Shown: positions 31,849 to 41,169 of the stretch, piece by piece
Numbering within the stretch: the first letter of the stretch is position 1
Layout: every line of letters starts with the position of its first letter
Assembly: GCA_017410195.1 (NCBI GenBank)
Contig: JAFQRF010000002.1
Location: 1-46,556, forward strand
Source of the DNA: Clostridia bacterium
GTDB taxonomy: Bacteria > Bacillota > Clostridia > Oscillospirales > Acutalibacteraceae
Direction: 5' to 3'
DNA length: 46,556 nucleotides
Program-made: the position numbers and the translations under genes
The notes under the pieces: model-generated
What the model was told of the DNA's origin: nothing
The model's input: the letters and a program-made list of their open reading frames with translations, nothing else
Databases searched by the model: none

Positions 31849-33237
31849 ATGTCAAAGAAAAAATTCGATATCGGCGAAGGCATCTATGATGCAAAACAGC
31901 TTGGATATCCCAAAATGGCTGTGCTTGGCATTCAGCATATGTTTGCAATGTTCGGTGCAACGGTGCTTGTTCCCGCACTTACGGGTCTGAGCGTTTCCGC
32001 AACTCTGCTTTTCGCAGGTCTCGGCACGCTTCTGTTCCATCTTCTTGCTAAAGGCAAGGTTCCCGCATTCCTTGGTTCGTCATTTGCATTTATCGGCGGT
32101 TATGCCGCAATCACCGCAATCACAGACGATGCGGGCAACACATCAAATGACTACAGCCTTCTTCCCTATGCATGCTTTGGTGTCGCATGCGCGGGCCTTC
32201 TTTATCTCGTTCTTGCAGCTCTGATTAAAGCTTTCGGCGCAAAGAAGGTTATGAAATTCTTCCCGCCCATCGTAACGGGTCCCATCATCATCGCAATCGG
32301 TCTTACCCTTTCTTCAAGCGCAATCCAGAACTGCCAGACAAACTGGCTTATTGCGGTTATCGCAATTGTAATCATCATCAGCTGCAACATCTGGGGCAAG
32401 GGTATGATTAAGATTATCCCCATTATGCTCGGCGTACTCGGCTCATCGCTTGTAGCGGTTATCCTCCATTTCACAGGTGCAATGGAAGTTCTCGACCCTG
32501 CAAAGCTTGAGGCTTTCAAAACTGCAGACTGGGTTGGTCTTCCTTTCCATATGAAGGACACCGTTTTCGGTCTTTTGGCAGGTGATTTTGACAAGAATCT
32601 TCTTGTCTCTGCAGTTATAACAATCATGCCCATTTCGCTTGCAACAATGGTTGAGCATATCGGCGATATCTCCGCAATTTCATCAACCTGCAAGAAAAAT
32701 TATATCGCAGACCCCGGCCTTCACAGAACACTTCTCGGCGACGGTCTTGCAACGACAATCGCTTCTCTCTTCGGCGCACCCGCAAACACAACCTACGGCG
32801 AAAACACAGGCGTTCTTTCTCTCTCAAAGGTTTTCGACCCCAAGGTTGTCAGAATTGCGGCTTATCTTGCCGTTATCGTTTCGTTCTCACCCAAGTTTGC
32901 CGCTCTCGTAAGCCTTATGCCCACGGCAACCATCGGCGGTGCATCGCTCGTTCTTTACGGCATGATTTCTGCAGTCGGTGTTCGTAACGTTGTTGAAAAC
33001 AAGGTTAACTTTGAAAATACAAGAAATGTTATCATTGCCGCTCTTATCCTCGTTCTCTCAATCGGCATCAACTACGCAGGCGCAATTCAGATTCCTGTCG
33101 GTTCGGTAACAATCAGCCTTTCGGGTCTTGCAGTCGGCGCACTTGTCGGAATTATCCTCAATGCAATCCTTCCCGGCAAGGACTATGAATTCGGCACCGA
33201 TGAAAAAGGCGATAAATCGGTTAATTTCAAAGTGTAA
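31849..33237 (+). CDS. uraA: Uracil permease (NCS2 family)
   Basis: 462 residues and about 14 hydrophobic segments, as in the NCS2/nucleobase-ascorbate family. KVPAFLGSSFAFIGG matches the short beta-strand of helix 3, GDGLATTIASLFGAPANTTYGEN carries the helix-10 substrate residues, and the TTYGEN form is typical of uracil rather than xanthine carriers (which read TFSQN). It is a proton-coupled uptake system in the cell membrane. ATG 31849 is used because AGGAGG stands 8-9 bases before it; the ATG at 31822 lacks a binding site. Codon bias is strong. A clean terminator follows. Confidence 0.85.
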   Translation: MSKKKFDIGEGIYDAKQLGYPKMAVLGIQHMFAMFGATVLVPALTGLSVSATLLFAGLGTLLFHLLAKGKVPAFLGSSFAFIGGYAAITAITDDAGNTSNDYSLLPYACFGVACAGLLYLVLAALIKAFGAKKVMKFFPPIVTGPIIIAIGLTLSSSAIQNCQTNWLIAVIAIVIIISCNIWGKGMIKIIPIMLGVLGSSLVAVILHFTGAMEVLDPAKLEAFKTADWVGLPFHMKDTVFGLLAGDFDKNLLVSAVITIMPISLATMVEHIGDISAISSTCKKNYIADPGLHRTLLGDGLATTIASLFGAPANTTYGENTGVLSLSKVFDPKVVRIAAYLAVIVSFSPKFAALVSLMPTATIGGASLVLYGMISAVGVRNVVENKVNFENTRNVIIAALILVLSIGINYAGAIQIPVGSVTISLSGLAVGALVGIILNAILPGKDYEFGTDEKGDKSVNFKV

Positions 33238-33255
33238 AACAAACTTTATAAGCAC

Positions 33256-33286
33256 AAAAATCGGCAGGTTTATCCTGCCGATTTTT
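33256..33286 (+). terminator. Terminator of the uracil permease gene
   Basis: A perfect stem with ATCGGCAGG/CCTGCCGAT, flanked by A5 and T5 (33256-33268 with 33274-33286), loop TTTAT. Confidence 0.92.
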
Positions 33287-33351
33287 ATTGTGTTTATAAC
33301 CAAATTTCGCAGTAATTTATTGTATGTATTTCATAAAAAAATTTTGCGGTA

Positions 33352-33380
33352 TTGTAAACGTATTAATAATGTGTTAATAT
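33352..33380 (+). promoter_or_regulatory. Promoter of the GPH symporter gene
   Basis: TTGTAA (33352-33357), a 17-bp spacer and TAATAT (33375-33380). Confidence 0.5.
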
Positions 33381-33416
33381 AAGTTGATATATTTTTTAAA
33401 AGATAGGAGAGATTAT

Positions 33417-34970
33417 ATGGCAGCTGAATCGACCGCCAAGGTTGTTGAAGAGAAGGCACCAAGCGCCGTCCCCAAGGACAGACGCTATGTCGGCTCAAAA
33501 GAAACCTTTGCGTACATACTCGATGATATAGCTCAAAGCTTCAATATCGGTAAATACGACGATGTTTTCAGAATGAACATCCTCAAAATCGACCTTGTTC
33601 TTCAGTCGGTTACCAACGCCGTTATCAGCGTGTGGGATATCATCAATGACCTTTTCCTTGCCGCAATTGTTGACAAAACCCGTACCAGATGGGGTAAATT
33701 CAAGCCCTGGCTTGTAATTTACGCTATCCCCGGCGTTTTTCTTACTGTTATTTACTGGGCTCTGCCTATTTTTATGGGTACAAGCGGTATCGGAGCCAAT
33801 ATTCCACGGTTTGCAGTCTATCTCGGATTCCAGATTTTCAAGAATCTGGCAGACTCGCTGATTGCCATTGTGCGTCAGGGTATGACCTCAACAATTACTC
33901 CGAACATCATTGACCGTACAAGGCTTATTACCTCGGCAAACCTTCTTTCGGGCTTCGTTGAAAAAGCACCCGAAATTCTCATGGGTGTTCTGATTGATAT
34001 TTATATCAACAGCCCCGCAAACGATATTCTCCAGGTAACTAACCCCGAGGCTTATCAGTTGGGCTATAACAGAATGTTCGTTCTCGGCGGCGTTATCACC
34101 GCAGTCGTTTCAGGTCTTTTCGCTCTCTTCTATGCGTTCGTTGCAAAAGAAAGAGTTATGCAGACTATCGACCGACCCAGCATATTCAGCGGTATAAAAT
34201 CCGTTGTTACCAACAAACCCCTTCTTCTCATCACTCTTTCCGAGTTCCTCGGCGCATTCAGCCTCAACTCGGGTACAAACCTTTACTACATCGAAGTTCT
34301 CAACCTCGCATCAATGGCAACAATTGTCGGTATTCCCGGTGCGGTTGTTTCGCCCATTTCCTATTCATACGTTCCCTGGGCACGTTCCAAGTTCTCAACA
34401 AAGGCTCTGTGGATTGCAGGCTCCCATGTTGACAGCGTGCTGATGCTCGGCGTTTACGCCGCAGGCAAGTTCATCAACATCGGCGGCAAGAAGGGCTATG
34501 AAAGCCTCGCAGTCATGATTCCCGCATTCATGCTCCGTGAAACAATCTGGATGTTCTTCTGGGGTATCAGAAAGGTTATTCCCGAAGAAATGAGAAACGA
34601 AGCTATTGACTACGGCGAATGGAAGAACGGCTTCCGTTCCGAAGGTATGACGGGTGTTGCCAAGGGTCTTGTTACCAAGATGGTTAACGGCGTTAAGAAT
34701 GTTATTCAGCCCCTTCTCTTCAAGGCATTCGGCTACGATAACACAAAGAACCAGGGCGGACAGACTCCCGAAGCACGTTATGCTCTTTTCTTCATGTGTA
34801 CTCTTCTTCCCGTTGTTACCGGCATTCTCAGCATCATTCCCCAGCTCTTCTATGACCTTCAAGGCGAAAAGAGAGACAGAATGTATATGGAACTCCGCGA
34901 AAGACGTAAGGCTATCGCAGCAGAAGTTAAAGAATTTAACGATGCAACAAACCCGGAAGAAACAAAATAA
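33417..34970 (+). CDS. GPH-family (MFS_2) sugar:cation symporter
   Basis: 517 residues with about 12 membrane segments. The glycoside-pentoside-hexuronide family motif is seen in the first loop: VWDIINDLFLAAIVDKTRTRWGKFKPW, including the D(x3)D cation-binding aspartates. Further segments GVLIDIY and GIRKVIPEEMRNEAIDYGEWKNG match family loop 6-7 and 10-11. It imports a glycoside with sodium or protons; melibiose or galactosides would fit the GH36 gene 3.8 kb upstream, but they are not in one operon. The N terminus has an unusual 20-residue charged, Ala-rich extension. ATG 33417 follows AGGAGAG; an earlier in-frame ATG at 33384 lacks one. Strong codon bias; a terminator follows. Confidence 0.85.
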   Translation: MAAESTAKVVEEKAPSAVPKDRRYVGSKETFAYILDDIAQSFNIGKYDDVFRMNILKIDLVLQSVTNAVISVWDIINDLFLAAIVDKTRTRWGKFKPWLVIYAIPGVFLTVIYWALPIFMGTSGIGANIPRFAVYLGFQIFKNLADSLIAIVRQGMTSTITPNIIDRTRLITSANLLSGFVEKAPEILMGVLIDIYINSPANDILQVTNPEAYQLGYNRMFVLGGVITAVVSGLFALFYAFVAKERVMQTIDRPSIFSGIKSVVTNKPLLLITLSEFLGAFSLNSGTNLYYIEVLNLASMATIVGIPGAVVSPISYSYVPWARSKFSTKALWIAGSHVDSVLMLGVYAAGKFINIGGKKGYESLAVMIPAFMLRETIWMFFWGIRKVIPEEMRNEAIDYGEWKNGFRSEGMTGVAKGLVTKMVNGVKNVIQPLLFKAFGYDNTKNQGGQTPEARYALFFMCTLLPVVTGILSIIPQLFYDLQGEKRDRMYMELRERRKAIAAEVKEFNDATNPEETK

Positions 34971-34977
34971 AACCGTA

Positions 34978-35003
34978 AGCCCCCGACTTGTGTCGGGGGC
35001 TTT
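34978..35003 (+). terminator. Terminator of the GPH symporter gene
   Basis: A GC-rich stem of 10 bp, AGCCCCCGAC/GTCGGGGGCT (loop TTGT), followed by TTT. The next gene begins 18 bases later, so some read-through is likely. Confidence 0.85.
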
Positions 35004-35020
35004 TGAACAGCAGGTAAAAA

Positions 35021-35581
35021 ATGGATTCACTTATAAAATCAATCAAAGAAATTCTTTGCCGAAAAAGCACCGCAGTCATTGCCGTTGACGGCATGTGTGC
35101 ATCGGGTAAAACAACTTTTGCGAACCGCCTTTCCGAGGAATTCGGAATGCAAATAATCCATATGGATGACTTCTTTCTTCCGTTTGACATGCGAACGGAG
35201 GAACGCCTTTCCATGCCCGGCGGCAACGTTCATTACGAACGATTCACCGAAGAAGTTATAGTTCCGATAAAAGAACGCAGAGATTTTGAATACGGTATTT
35301 TTGACTGTTCAAAAGGCACTTTCAGCGAAAAGAAAAAAATTCTGCACGGGAAGCCGATAATAATTGAGGGCGCATATTCTATGCATCCCGAAATCCCTGA
35401 TATTTACGATTTGAAAATCTTTTTCCGTATTTCTCCCGAAACGCAGCTTTCACGCATAAGAATTCGCAACGGAGAAGAAGCATTAAAAACATTCAAAGAA
35501 AAATGGATTCCCTTTGAAAACAAATATTCCGATGCGTTCGGAATAGAAGAAAAAAGCGATATCACCATAACAAACGAATAA
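35021..35581 (+). CDS. Uridine-kinase-like P-loop NTPase
   Basis: 186 residues. A short uridine kinase/phosphoribulokinase-type fold: Walker A DGMCASGKTTFA (about 23-34), then HMDDFFLPFDMRTEERLS, where the paired aspartates follow strand 2 as in uridine kinases, and a lid region IRIRNGEEALKTFKEKWIPFE. It is smaller than Udk (about 205-210 residues) and lacks part of the nucleoside-binding hairpin, so the phosphate acceptor is uncertain. GCAGGTAAAA precedes ATG 35021; the region is otherwise A-rich with few clear starts. It may be co-transcribed with the symporter through an incomplete terminator. A terminator follows at 35591. Confidence 0.7.
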   Translation: MDSLIKSIKEILCRKSTAVIAVDGMCASGKTTFANRLSEEFGMQIIHMDDFFLPFDMRTEERLSMPGGNVHYERFTEEVIVPIKERRDFEYGIFDCSKGTFSEKKKILHGKPIIIEGAYSMHPEIPDIYDLKIFFRISPETQLSRIRIRNGEEALKTFKEKWIPFENKYSDAFGIEEKSDITITNE

Positions 35582-35590
35582 ACGAAACAA

Positions 35591-35628
35591 AAAGACTTGC
35601 AAAGGAAAAATCCGATGCAAGTCTTTTG
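35591..35628 (+). terminator. Terminator of the uridine-kinase-like gene
   Basis: A perfect stem of about 11 bp, AAAGACTTGCA/TGCAAGTCTTT (loop about 14 bases), ending in a T-run. Confidence 0.8.
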
Positions 35629-35677
35629 CTTTTATTAAGCTTCTTTGTTATTCGATTCGTAAGACAGCTTGTTTTAA

Positions 35678-36241
35678 TCAGTCAAGCTTTGCCTTGAGAT
35701 AGTTATCATAGAAATCCTTAACGCCGGCATAGAAATCGTCAACGGTGCCGTCATTCTTCATAATATAGTCAGCCATCTTTTCGGATTCGCTGGTATGGAA
35801 GATTTCTTCTTCGTGAAGGTCGTTTTCACGGAGCTTTTCGATGCTCTTTCCGTCACGCTCCGAACCTCTTGCGAGCATTCTCTGATAGCGTACTTCATCA
35901 TCGCTGATAACAACATCAACAAGAACAAACTTATCGCCGAAAGCCTTCTTGAAAACCTCGATATCCGAGGGAGGACGGATACCTGAAACGAGGAAGTTGG
36001 GGCTGTCTGATTCTTTAATCTTCTTAACAATCATTTCGGGGAAGAAGGTCTGACCGTTAGCAGTCATATACTTCTTTGATGTTGCGTGGAGATTGTCACG
36101 TGTAAGCTCAAGACCGTCCTTTGAGGCAAGCTCTCTTACAACGTCACCGATTGAAATCATAGGGAATCCGTAAGTCTTTGCAACATATTCAAGGAAGAAA
36201 TCCTTGCCTGTGCCGTTTTTGCCGACAGCAGCTAAAACCAT
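35678..36241 (-). CDS. P-loop nucleotide kinase, dephospho-CoA-kinase/UPF0200-like
   Basis: 187 residues. Walker A GKNGTGKDF at 7-15, with Lys-Asp in place of the common Lys-Ser/Thr; FPMISIGDVVRELA and SGIRPPSDIEVFKKAFG resemble the UPF0200 and adenylate/dephospho-CoA kinase group, and RYQRMLARGSERD is a lid-like arginine-rich segment. GGAGGTAATAAC precedes the start. The Asp after the P-loop Lys is also found in some archaeal and bacterial members of that group. The function is unknown; it is likely a nucleotide or metabolite kinase. It is alone between the converging kinase at 35021 and the AraC regulator upstream. Confidence 0.65.
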   Translation of the reverse strand: MVLAAVGKNGTGKDFFLEYVAKTYGFPMISIGDVVRELASKDGLELTRDNLHATSKKYMTANGQTFFPEMIVKKIKESDSPNFLVSGIRPPSDIEVFKKAFGDKFVLVDVVISDDEVRYQRMLARGSERDGKSIEKLRENDLHEEEIFHTSESEKMADYIMKNDGTVDDFYAGVKDFYDNYLKAKLD

Positions 36242-36298
36242 ATGTTATTACCTCCAAAAATTTTATTGATTAAATTTTACAATATTGCGGAGCTTTTG

Positions 36299-37180
36299 TC
36301 AACGGGAAATGAAATTGAGTTTGACGGATTTTTCATATTCCGAGGGTGACATTCCCGAAATCCTTCGAAAAACGGTTGTGAAATACTGCGGAGTATTGAA
36401 TCCGAGCCGTTCCGAAATTTCGGTAAAATTATATTCATTTTCCCTTATCATCTGCTTTGCAGCATCAACCTTCAGGCGTGAAAAATGCTCCATAATGCCG
36501 CAATTCATATTATCCCGGAAAAGCCTTTTGATTACGGATGCAGAGATATTGAATTCCTTCTGTATATCCGGAAAAGAAAGATGCTTTTCAACATTGTTTT
36601 CAAGGTATTCACAGATTTTCGGCAAAAGCGTGCTGTTGACGGATATTTTTTGAACAACCTGACGCTTGTTCCCCCTGATAAGACGAATTAAAAGCTGCTC
36701 CATATAAAGCTGAATCATCTGCTCGCAGCCGAATTCTCCGTTTTCGTTTTTTTCAAGCTCCATTGTATACGGAGTACCGAGCGGAGTTATAAACGCACTT
36801 TCCGCTTCGCTTATAATATACCCCATCAGTTTTCTTTCCTCGGCGGTGCAGTTAATTACCACTCCCGCAATCGACATCAGCTCGTTGCATGAACAGTCAA
36901 ATGAAAGAATAACGGAATTTGCCGCCTGAGTACCGTCACAGCGGATTTTATGGAATTCATTGGGCTTGTGAATATACATCTGCCCTGCGTTGAGTGTCAG
37001 TTCATTTGCGCCGGCAGTAATGACAACGCTTTTTTTATCGGCATAGACGATTTCCCAGAAGTCGTGTAACTCACCCGAATATGCAAAATCCTTGGTATAT
37101 TCAAAATAATGGATTGTATAAATCCCGTCAATTATGAGCGGTCTTTGAAGCTCGGTTCGGATATACTCCAACACATTCAT
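36299..37180 (-). CDS. AraC-family transcriptional regulator
   Basis: 293 residues. N-terminal cupin (AraC_binding) region, with HDFWEIVYADKKS, LNAGQMYIHKPNEFHKI and a His/Glu pattern that may hold a small ligand; C-terminal double helix-turn-helix (about 190-285): FPDIQKEFNISASVIKRLFRD, then the second helix-turn-helix FTEISERLGFNTPQYFTTVFRRISGMSPSEY, which is the AraC signature. GGGGATG precedes ATG 37180. It is transcribed divergently from the esterase-phosphohexomutase genes, which are its most likely targets by position. This is inference. Confidence 0.9.
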   Translation of the reverse strand: MNVLEYIRTELQRPLIIDGIYTIHYFEYTKDFAYSGELHDFWEIVYADKKSVVITAGANELTLNAGQMYIHKPNEFHKIRCDGTQAANSVILSFDCSCNELMSIAGVVINCTAEERKLMGYIISEAESAFITPLGTPYTMELEKNENGEFGCEQMIQLYMEQLLIRLIRGNKRQVVQKISVNSTLLPKICEYLENNVEKHLSFPDIQKEFNISASVIKRLFRDNMNCGIMEHFSRLKVDAAKQMIRENEYNFTEISERLGFNTPQYFTTVFRRISGMSPSEYEKSVKLNFISR

Positions 37181-37228
37181 CCCCTTTTATATTTGCACAA
37201 TGCAGGTCAAACCGTTCTATGCAAGTAA

Positions 37229-37257
37229 AGTATAACATTATCAATCGCATTTTTCAA
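37229..37257 (-). promoter_or_regulatory. Promoter of the AraC regulator gene
   Basis: Minus strand: TTGAAA (37257-37252), a 17-bp spacer and TATACT (37234-37229). Confidence 0.65.
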
Positions 37258-37360
37258 CAAAAAAGAGACCGAAATTATAAATATAACGACTGTTTTTATA
37301 AGATTATCAAAAAAAGATGTGCTAAAATGATAAATATAGAGTCGCAAAGGCGGTAATTTA

Positions 37361-38434
37361 ATGAAGTTGAACGGAGTTTACGTGCAGAATGCCGACAAAG
37401 CAGATTTATTCAAAAAAAATCCTTTCAAAAAATTTTTTCACGCTGTTTTTGACGGCGAAGAGTACATCGTCGGATATTATGAATTCAGAAGCAAGGATAT
37501 CGAAAAATACCCTGACATGGTTCGCCCTGATGGGTATGTTATGAGCAACAATTTGATTTTTAGATATGAAAACGGAAAGCTCAGATTTCATTCTTTTACA
37601 TTCAGGGGGCCAAAAAGCGCATTTCGCACACGTCGCAACTGCATTAGAAAAATTGAACACTACAAAAACAAACATTCCGGACAGGACAACGAAATCGTTG
37701 TTAATCGCAAAACAAAATTTCTGGGCTTTGAACGGTTAAGATATTGCCTTTCCGATTCAGCATACACTCTGCCTTTTGCACTGTATTCACCCAAGAAAAT
37801 AAAAGGAAAAATTCCCCTTTTGATATATCTTCACGGCTACACAAACGGAGGGGAGTCCAATCTTGTTCCTTTTTACGAATCACTGCCGATAATATTCAGA
37901 ACAAAACTCAATATCAGAAAGCAGCCTGCATTCATTCTTATTCCTTCTTTGCCAAAGTTTGAGGGCTTTCCTTCAAAAGAAGATGAAGGGTTTGACAGAA
38001 TATTCACACCTTTGTTTGAAAAACTTATAAATGAATATCCGATTGACACAAAAAGAGTTTATGTTATGGGAAGTTCAAACGGCGGAATGGGATCCTGGAC
38101 GCAGATAGGAATTCATCCGGAGCGTTACGCAGCTGCAATTCCGATGATGGGATGTATCTTCGACCCGGATATCGACGGCTACTGTGAAAGAATCAAGGAT
38201 AAACCTGTTTGGGCAGTTCATGCTGCCGATGATAAAGCGGTCGAAATCGGCGAAAGCAAGACTTTTGGTACATACGGTTCGGATGTTATTACCGACGGAC
38301 TCAAAAAAATCGGAAGCAAAAATCTGAAATATACACGTTACGAAAAATACGGTCACTCGGCATCGGGTCACTTTATAAAAACGGTGAACTGGCACGAATG
38401 GCTGTTTGAACAAAAGTTAAACGGGGAGGAATAA
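37361..38434 (+). CDS. Alpha/beta-hydrolase esterase
   Basis: 357 residues. N-terminal part (about 1-130) is a charged beta-rich domain of unknown type; the C-terminal alpha/beta-hydrolase begins near 140 (KGKIPLLIYLHGYTNGGESN gives the oxyanion-hole His-Gly). Catalytic triad: Ser239 in GSSNGG, an Asp in AVHAADDKAVE, and a His in YGHSASGHF. It resembles predicted peptidase/feruloyl-esterase-like hydrolases of COG4099 type. No signal peptide, so it acts inside the cell. GGCGG before ATG 37361 is a weak ribosome binding site. An extended -10 (TGCTAAAAT) lies at 37319-37327. It precedes the phosphohexomutase by 2 bases. Confidence 0.75.
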   Translation: MKLNGVYVQNADKADLFKKNPFKKFFHAVFDGEEYIVGYYEFRSKDIEKYPDMVRPDGYVMSNNLIFRYENGKLRFHSFTFRGPKSAFRTRRNCIRKIEHYKNKHSGQDNEIVVNRKTKFLGFERLRYCLSDSAYTLPFALYSPKKIKGKIPLLIYLHGYTNGGESNLVPFYESLPIIFRTKLNIRKQPAFILIPSLPKFEGFPSKEDEGFDRIFTPLFEKLINEYPIDTKRVYVMGSSNGGMGSWTQIGIHPERYAAAIPMMGCIFDPDIDGYCERIKDKPVWAVHAADDKAVEIGESKTFGTYGSDVITDGLKKIGSKNLKYTRYEKYGHSASGHFIKTVNWHEWLFEQKLNGEE

Positions 38435-38436
38435 AA

Positions 38437-39849
38437 ATGATTAAATTCGGAACAGGCGGCTGGAGAGCTGTTATAGGCGAAGATTTTATATGCGAAAACA
38501 TCCGCCTTGTCGCAGAAGGTGTTCTCAGACTCGCAAAAGAGCAGAATAAGGCGGACAAGCCCATCATTATCGGTTATGACAGACGTTTTCTTTCGGTCAA
38601 CGCCGCAAAATGGGTTGCTGAGGTTCTCGCCGAGGGCGGAATTGAGGTATGGTTTCTCAACCGTTCATCACCGACGCCTCTCATTATGCACACAGTAAAG
38701 GATAAAAACCTTTATTTCGGAATTGAAATTACCGCGAGCCACAATCCTGCTAACTACAACGGAATTAAGCTCTTCGTTGATGAAGGCAGAGATGCTCCGC
38801 TTGAGATTACAGGTCATCTTGAAGACATCATCAAAGAAATAGACGAGCCTGTTAAATACATAAATTTTGACTCTGCGGTTTCGGAAGGAAAAGTTGTTTA
38901 CCTTCACAACCCGTTCAACAAGTTCCTTGACGATATCATTGACCTTCTTGATATGAAGGCTCTGCGTGACAGAGGTCTGAGAGTCCTTTTTGACACCATG
39001 CACGGCTCAGGCGCATATCCGCTTCAGGTTATTCTTCACACCGCACGATGCACGATTGATACAATCAACCTCAACAAGGATGCATATTTCGGCGGTCAGA
39101 TGCCTGCACCGACCGAGCAGACCCTCAGTATGCTCAGCGATATGGTTATAAAAGGCGACTATGACTTCGGCATTGCAATGGACGGCGATGGCGACCGACT
39201 CGGCATTGTTGACAAAAACGGAAGATATATCAATGCAAATGAAATCCTCTGCATGCTTTACTATTATCTTGTTAAGTATAAAGGCTGGAAGGGTGCCGTT
39301 GTAAGAAACCTTGCAACGACTCACATGCTTGACAAAATTGCGGAAAGCTTCGGAGAAAAATGCTATGAAGTACCCGTAGGCTTCAAATATATTTCTTCAA
39401 AGCTTGAAGAGGTTGATGCCGTACTCGGCGGCGAGTCCTCAGGCGGTCTTACCGTAAGAGGTCATATTTTCGGCAAGGATTCGGTTTATGCCGCATCTCT
39501 TTTCTGCGAGATGATAAGCGTTGTCGGCAAATCGGCAACCGAAATTCTCGATGAGCTTGAAAAAAAATACGGCAAATATGTTATGGTAGAAGATAACCTT
39601 CATTTCGCACCCGAATATAAATCGGTTATAAACGGAATTATCTTCGGTGAAAAAAAGCTTCCCGATTTCGGAAAAGCCGTTGCAAAAGTCAGCTATGAGG
39701 ACGGCTGCAAGGTATATTTTGAGGATGACAGCTTTGTTATCTGCCGTTTTTCGGGTACCGAGCCTCTTCTCAGAATATTCGCTGAAAGCTCAGACGAAAA
39801 AACCGCCTCAGGCTATATTACAGCTTTCAGAAAGTTCCTTAATATCTGA
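38437..39849 (+). CDS. Phosphoglucomutase/phosphomannomutase
   Basis: 470 residues, alpha-D-phosphohexomutase superfamily. All four active-site segments are visible: the phosphoserine loop ITASHNPANYNG with Ser101, metal-binding DGDGDR at 249-254 (three aspartates), the sugar-specificity loop GGESSGG near 333-339, and the phosphate-binding CRFSGTEPLLR near 440. It interconverts hexose 1- and 6-phosphates; GESSGG favours glucose (GES) with mannose also possible. GGGGAGGAAT precedes the start, with only 2 bases between the two genes, so it is co-transcribed with the esterase. The next gene has its own promoter. Confidence 0.92.
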   Translation: MIKFGTGGWRAVIGEDFICENIRLVAEGVLRLAKEQNKADKPIIIGYDRRFLSVNAAKWVAEVLAEGGIEVWFLNRSSPTPLIMHTVKDKNLYFGIEITASHNPANYNGIKLFVDEGRDAPLEITGHLEDIIKEIDEPVKYINFDSAVSEGKVVYLHNPFNKFLDDIIDLLDMKALRDRGLRVLFDTMHGSGAYPLQVILHTARCTIDTINLNKDAYFGGQMPAPTEQTLSMLSDMVIKGDYDFGIAMDGDGDRLGIVDKNGRYINANEILCMLYYYLVKYKGWKGAVVRNLATTHMLDKIAESFGEKCYEVPVGFKYISSKLEEVDAVLGGESSGGLTVRGHIFGKDSVYAASLFCEMISVVGKSATEILDELEKKYGKYVMVEDNLHFAPEYKSVINGIIFGEKKLPDFGKAVAKVSYEDGCKVYFEDDSFVICRFSGTEPLLRIFAESSDEKTASGYITAFRKFLNI

Positions 39850-39870
39850 TATCAATAAAAAATATTTATG

Positions 39871-39899
39871 TTGTACTTTCTTAAAATGTATGCTACAAT
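39871..39899 (+). promoter_or_regulatory. Promoter of the alcohol dehydrogenase gene
   Basis: TTGTAC (39871-39876), a 17-bp spacer and TACAAT (39894-39899). Confidence 0.7.
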
Positions 39900-39930
39900 A
39901 TCCTTGTAATAAAAAAGGAGGATGATTCCA

Positions 39931-41154
39931 ATGGCAAGATTTACTCTCCCCAGAGACCTTTACCACGGCAAGGGTTCTCTTGAGGTACTCAAAACAATTA
40001 AAGGCAAGAAGGCTATCGTTTGCGTAGGCGGCGGCTCAATGAAGAAGTTCGGCTTCCTCGATAAGATTGTTTCTTATCTTGAAGAAGCAGGTCTTGAAGT
40101 TAAGCTTTTCGAAGGCATCGAGCCTGATCCCTCTGTTGATACCGTTATGAAGGGCGCAACGGTTATGGCTGAATTTGAGCCTGACTGGATTGTTGCAGTC
40201 GGCGGCGGTTCACCCATCGATGCTGCAAAGGCAATGTGGATTAAGTATGAATATCCCGAAATCACCTTTGAGCAGATGTGCGTAGTATTCGGCATTCCCG
40301 AACTTCGCAAGAAGGCACGCTTCATTGCTATCCCCTCAACATCAGGTACTGCAACGGAAGTTACCGCTTTCTCGGTTATCACCGACTACGAAAAGGGTAT
40401 CAAATATCCCCTCGCAGACTTTGAAATCACACCCGATATCGCTATCGTTGATTCAGAGCTTGCCGAAACCATGCCCAAGAAGCTCGTTGCTCACACCGGT
40501 ATGGACGCTATGACTCACGCAGTTGAAGCTTACGTTTCGACAGCTAACTGCGATTACACAGATCCCCTTGCTCTCCATGCTATCGAAATGATTCAGGAAA
40601 ATCTTGTTGATTCATATAACGGTGACAACGGCTGCCGCGAAAAGATGCACAACGCACAGTGCCTTGCAGGTATGGCTTTCTCAAACGCTCTTCTCGGCAT
40701 TGTTCACTCAATGGCTCACAAGACCGGTGCTGCTTTTGCTGACTACGGCAACGGCGCACACATCATCCACGGCGCTGCAAACGCAATGTATCTTCCCAAG
40801 GTTATTGAATTCAACGCAAAGGTTGAATCAGCTGCAAAGCGTTACGCAAAGATTGCTGACAGAATGAACCTCGGCGGCGAAACAGTTGAAGAAAAGGTCC
40901 AGCTTCTTATCACATATCTCCGCGATATGAACGATAAGCTCAACATTCCCCAGTGCATCAAGAACTACGGCGCAGACAGCTATCCCTGCGAGCAGGGCTT
41001 TGTTCCCGAAGAAGTATTCCTTGAAAGACTTCCCGAGATTGCAAAGAACGCTATCGGCGACGCATGCACCGGCTCCAATCCCCGTATTCCCACTCAGGAA
41101 GAAATGGAAAAGCTCTTCAAGTGCTGCTACTATGACCTTAAGGTTGACTTTTAA
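39931..41154 (+). CDS. Iron-containing alcohol dehydrogenase
   Basis: 407 residues, group III (Fe-ADH) family, which reduces aldehydes or butyraldehyde with NAD(P)H during fermentation. Rossmann-like GGGSPIDAAKAMW with the cofactor GGGS loop, PSTSGTATEVTAFSVI, and the iron ligands Asp192, His196, His263 and His277, whose spacing equals that of E. coli FucO. Codon bias is very strong, as in a main fermentation enzyme. ATG 39931 is used because AAGGAGG ends about 10 bases upstream; the ATG at 39922 touches that site. It is similar to the C-terminal half of AdhE and to stand-alone butanol dehydrogenases; the alcohol is not determined. Confidence 0.93.
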   Translation: MARFTLPRDLYHGKGSLEVLKTIKGKKAIVCVGGGSMKKFGFLDKIVSYLEEAGLEVKLFEGIEPDPSVDTVMKGATVMAEFEPDWIVAVGGGSPIDAAKAMWIKYEYPEITFEQMCVVFGIPELRKKARFIAIPSTSGTATEVTAFSVITDYEKGIKYPLADFEITPDIAIVDSELAETMPKKLVAHTGMDAMTHAVEAYVSTANCDYTDPLALHAIEMIQENLVDSYNGDNGCREKMHNAQCLAGMAFSNALLGIVHSMAHKTGAAFADYGNGAHIIHGAANAMYLPKVIEFNAKVESAAKRYAKIADRMNLGGETVEEKVQLLITYLRDMNDKLNIPQCIKNYGADSYPCEQGFVPEEVFLERLPEIAKNAIGDACTGSNPRIPTQEEMEKLFKCCYYDLKVDF

Positions 41155-41169
41155 TTAAAAACATAATAT

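Noticed and set aside
34395-35030. Minus-strand frame over the GPH symporter 3' end
   Set aside because: Shadow of a highly biased gene; biased codon use often keeps the antisense frame open.
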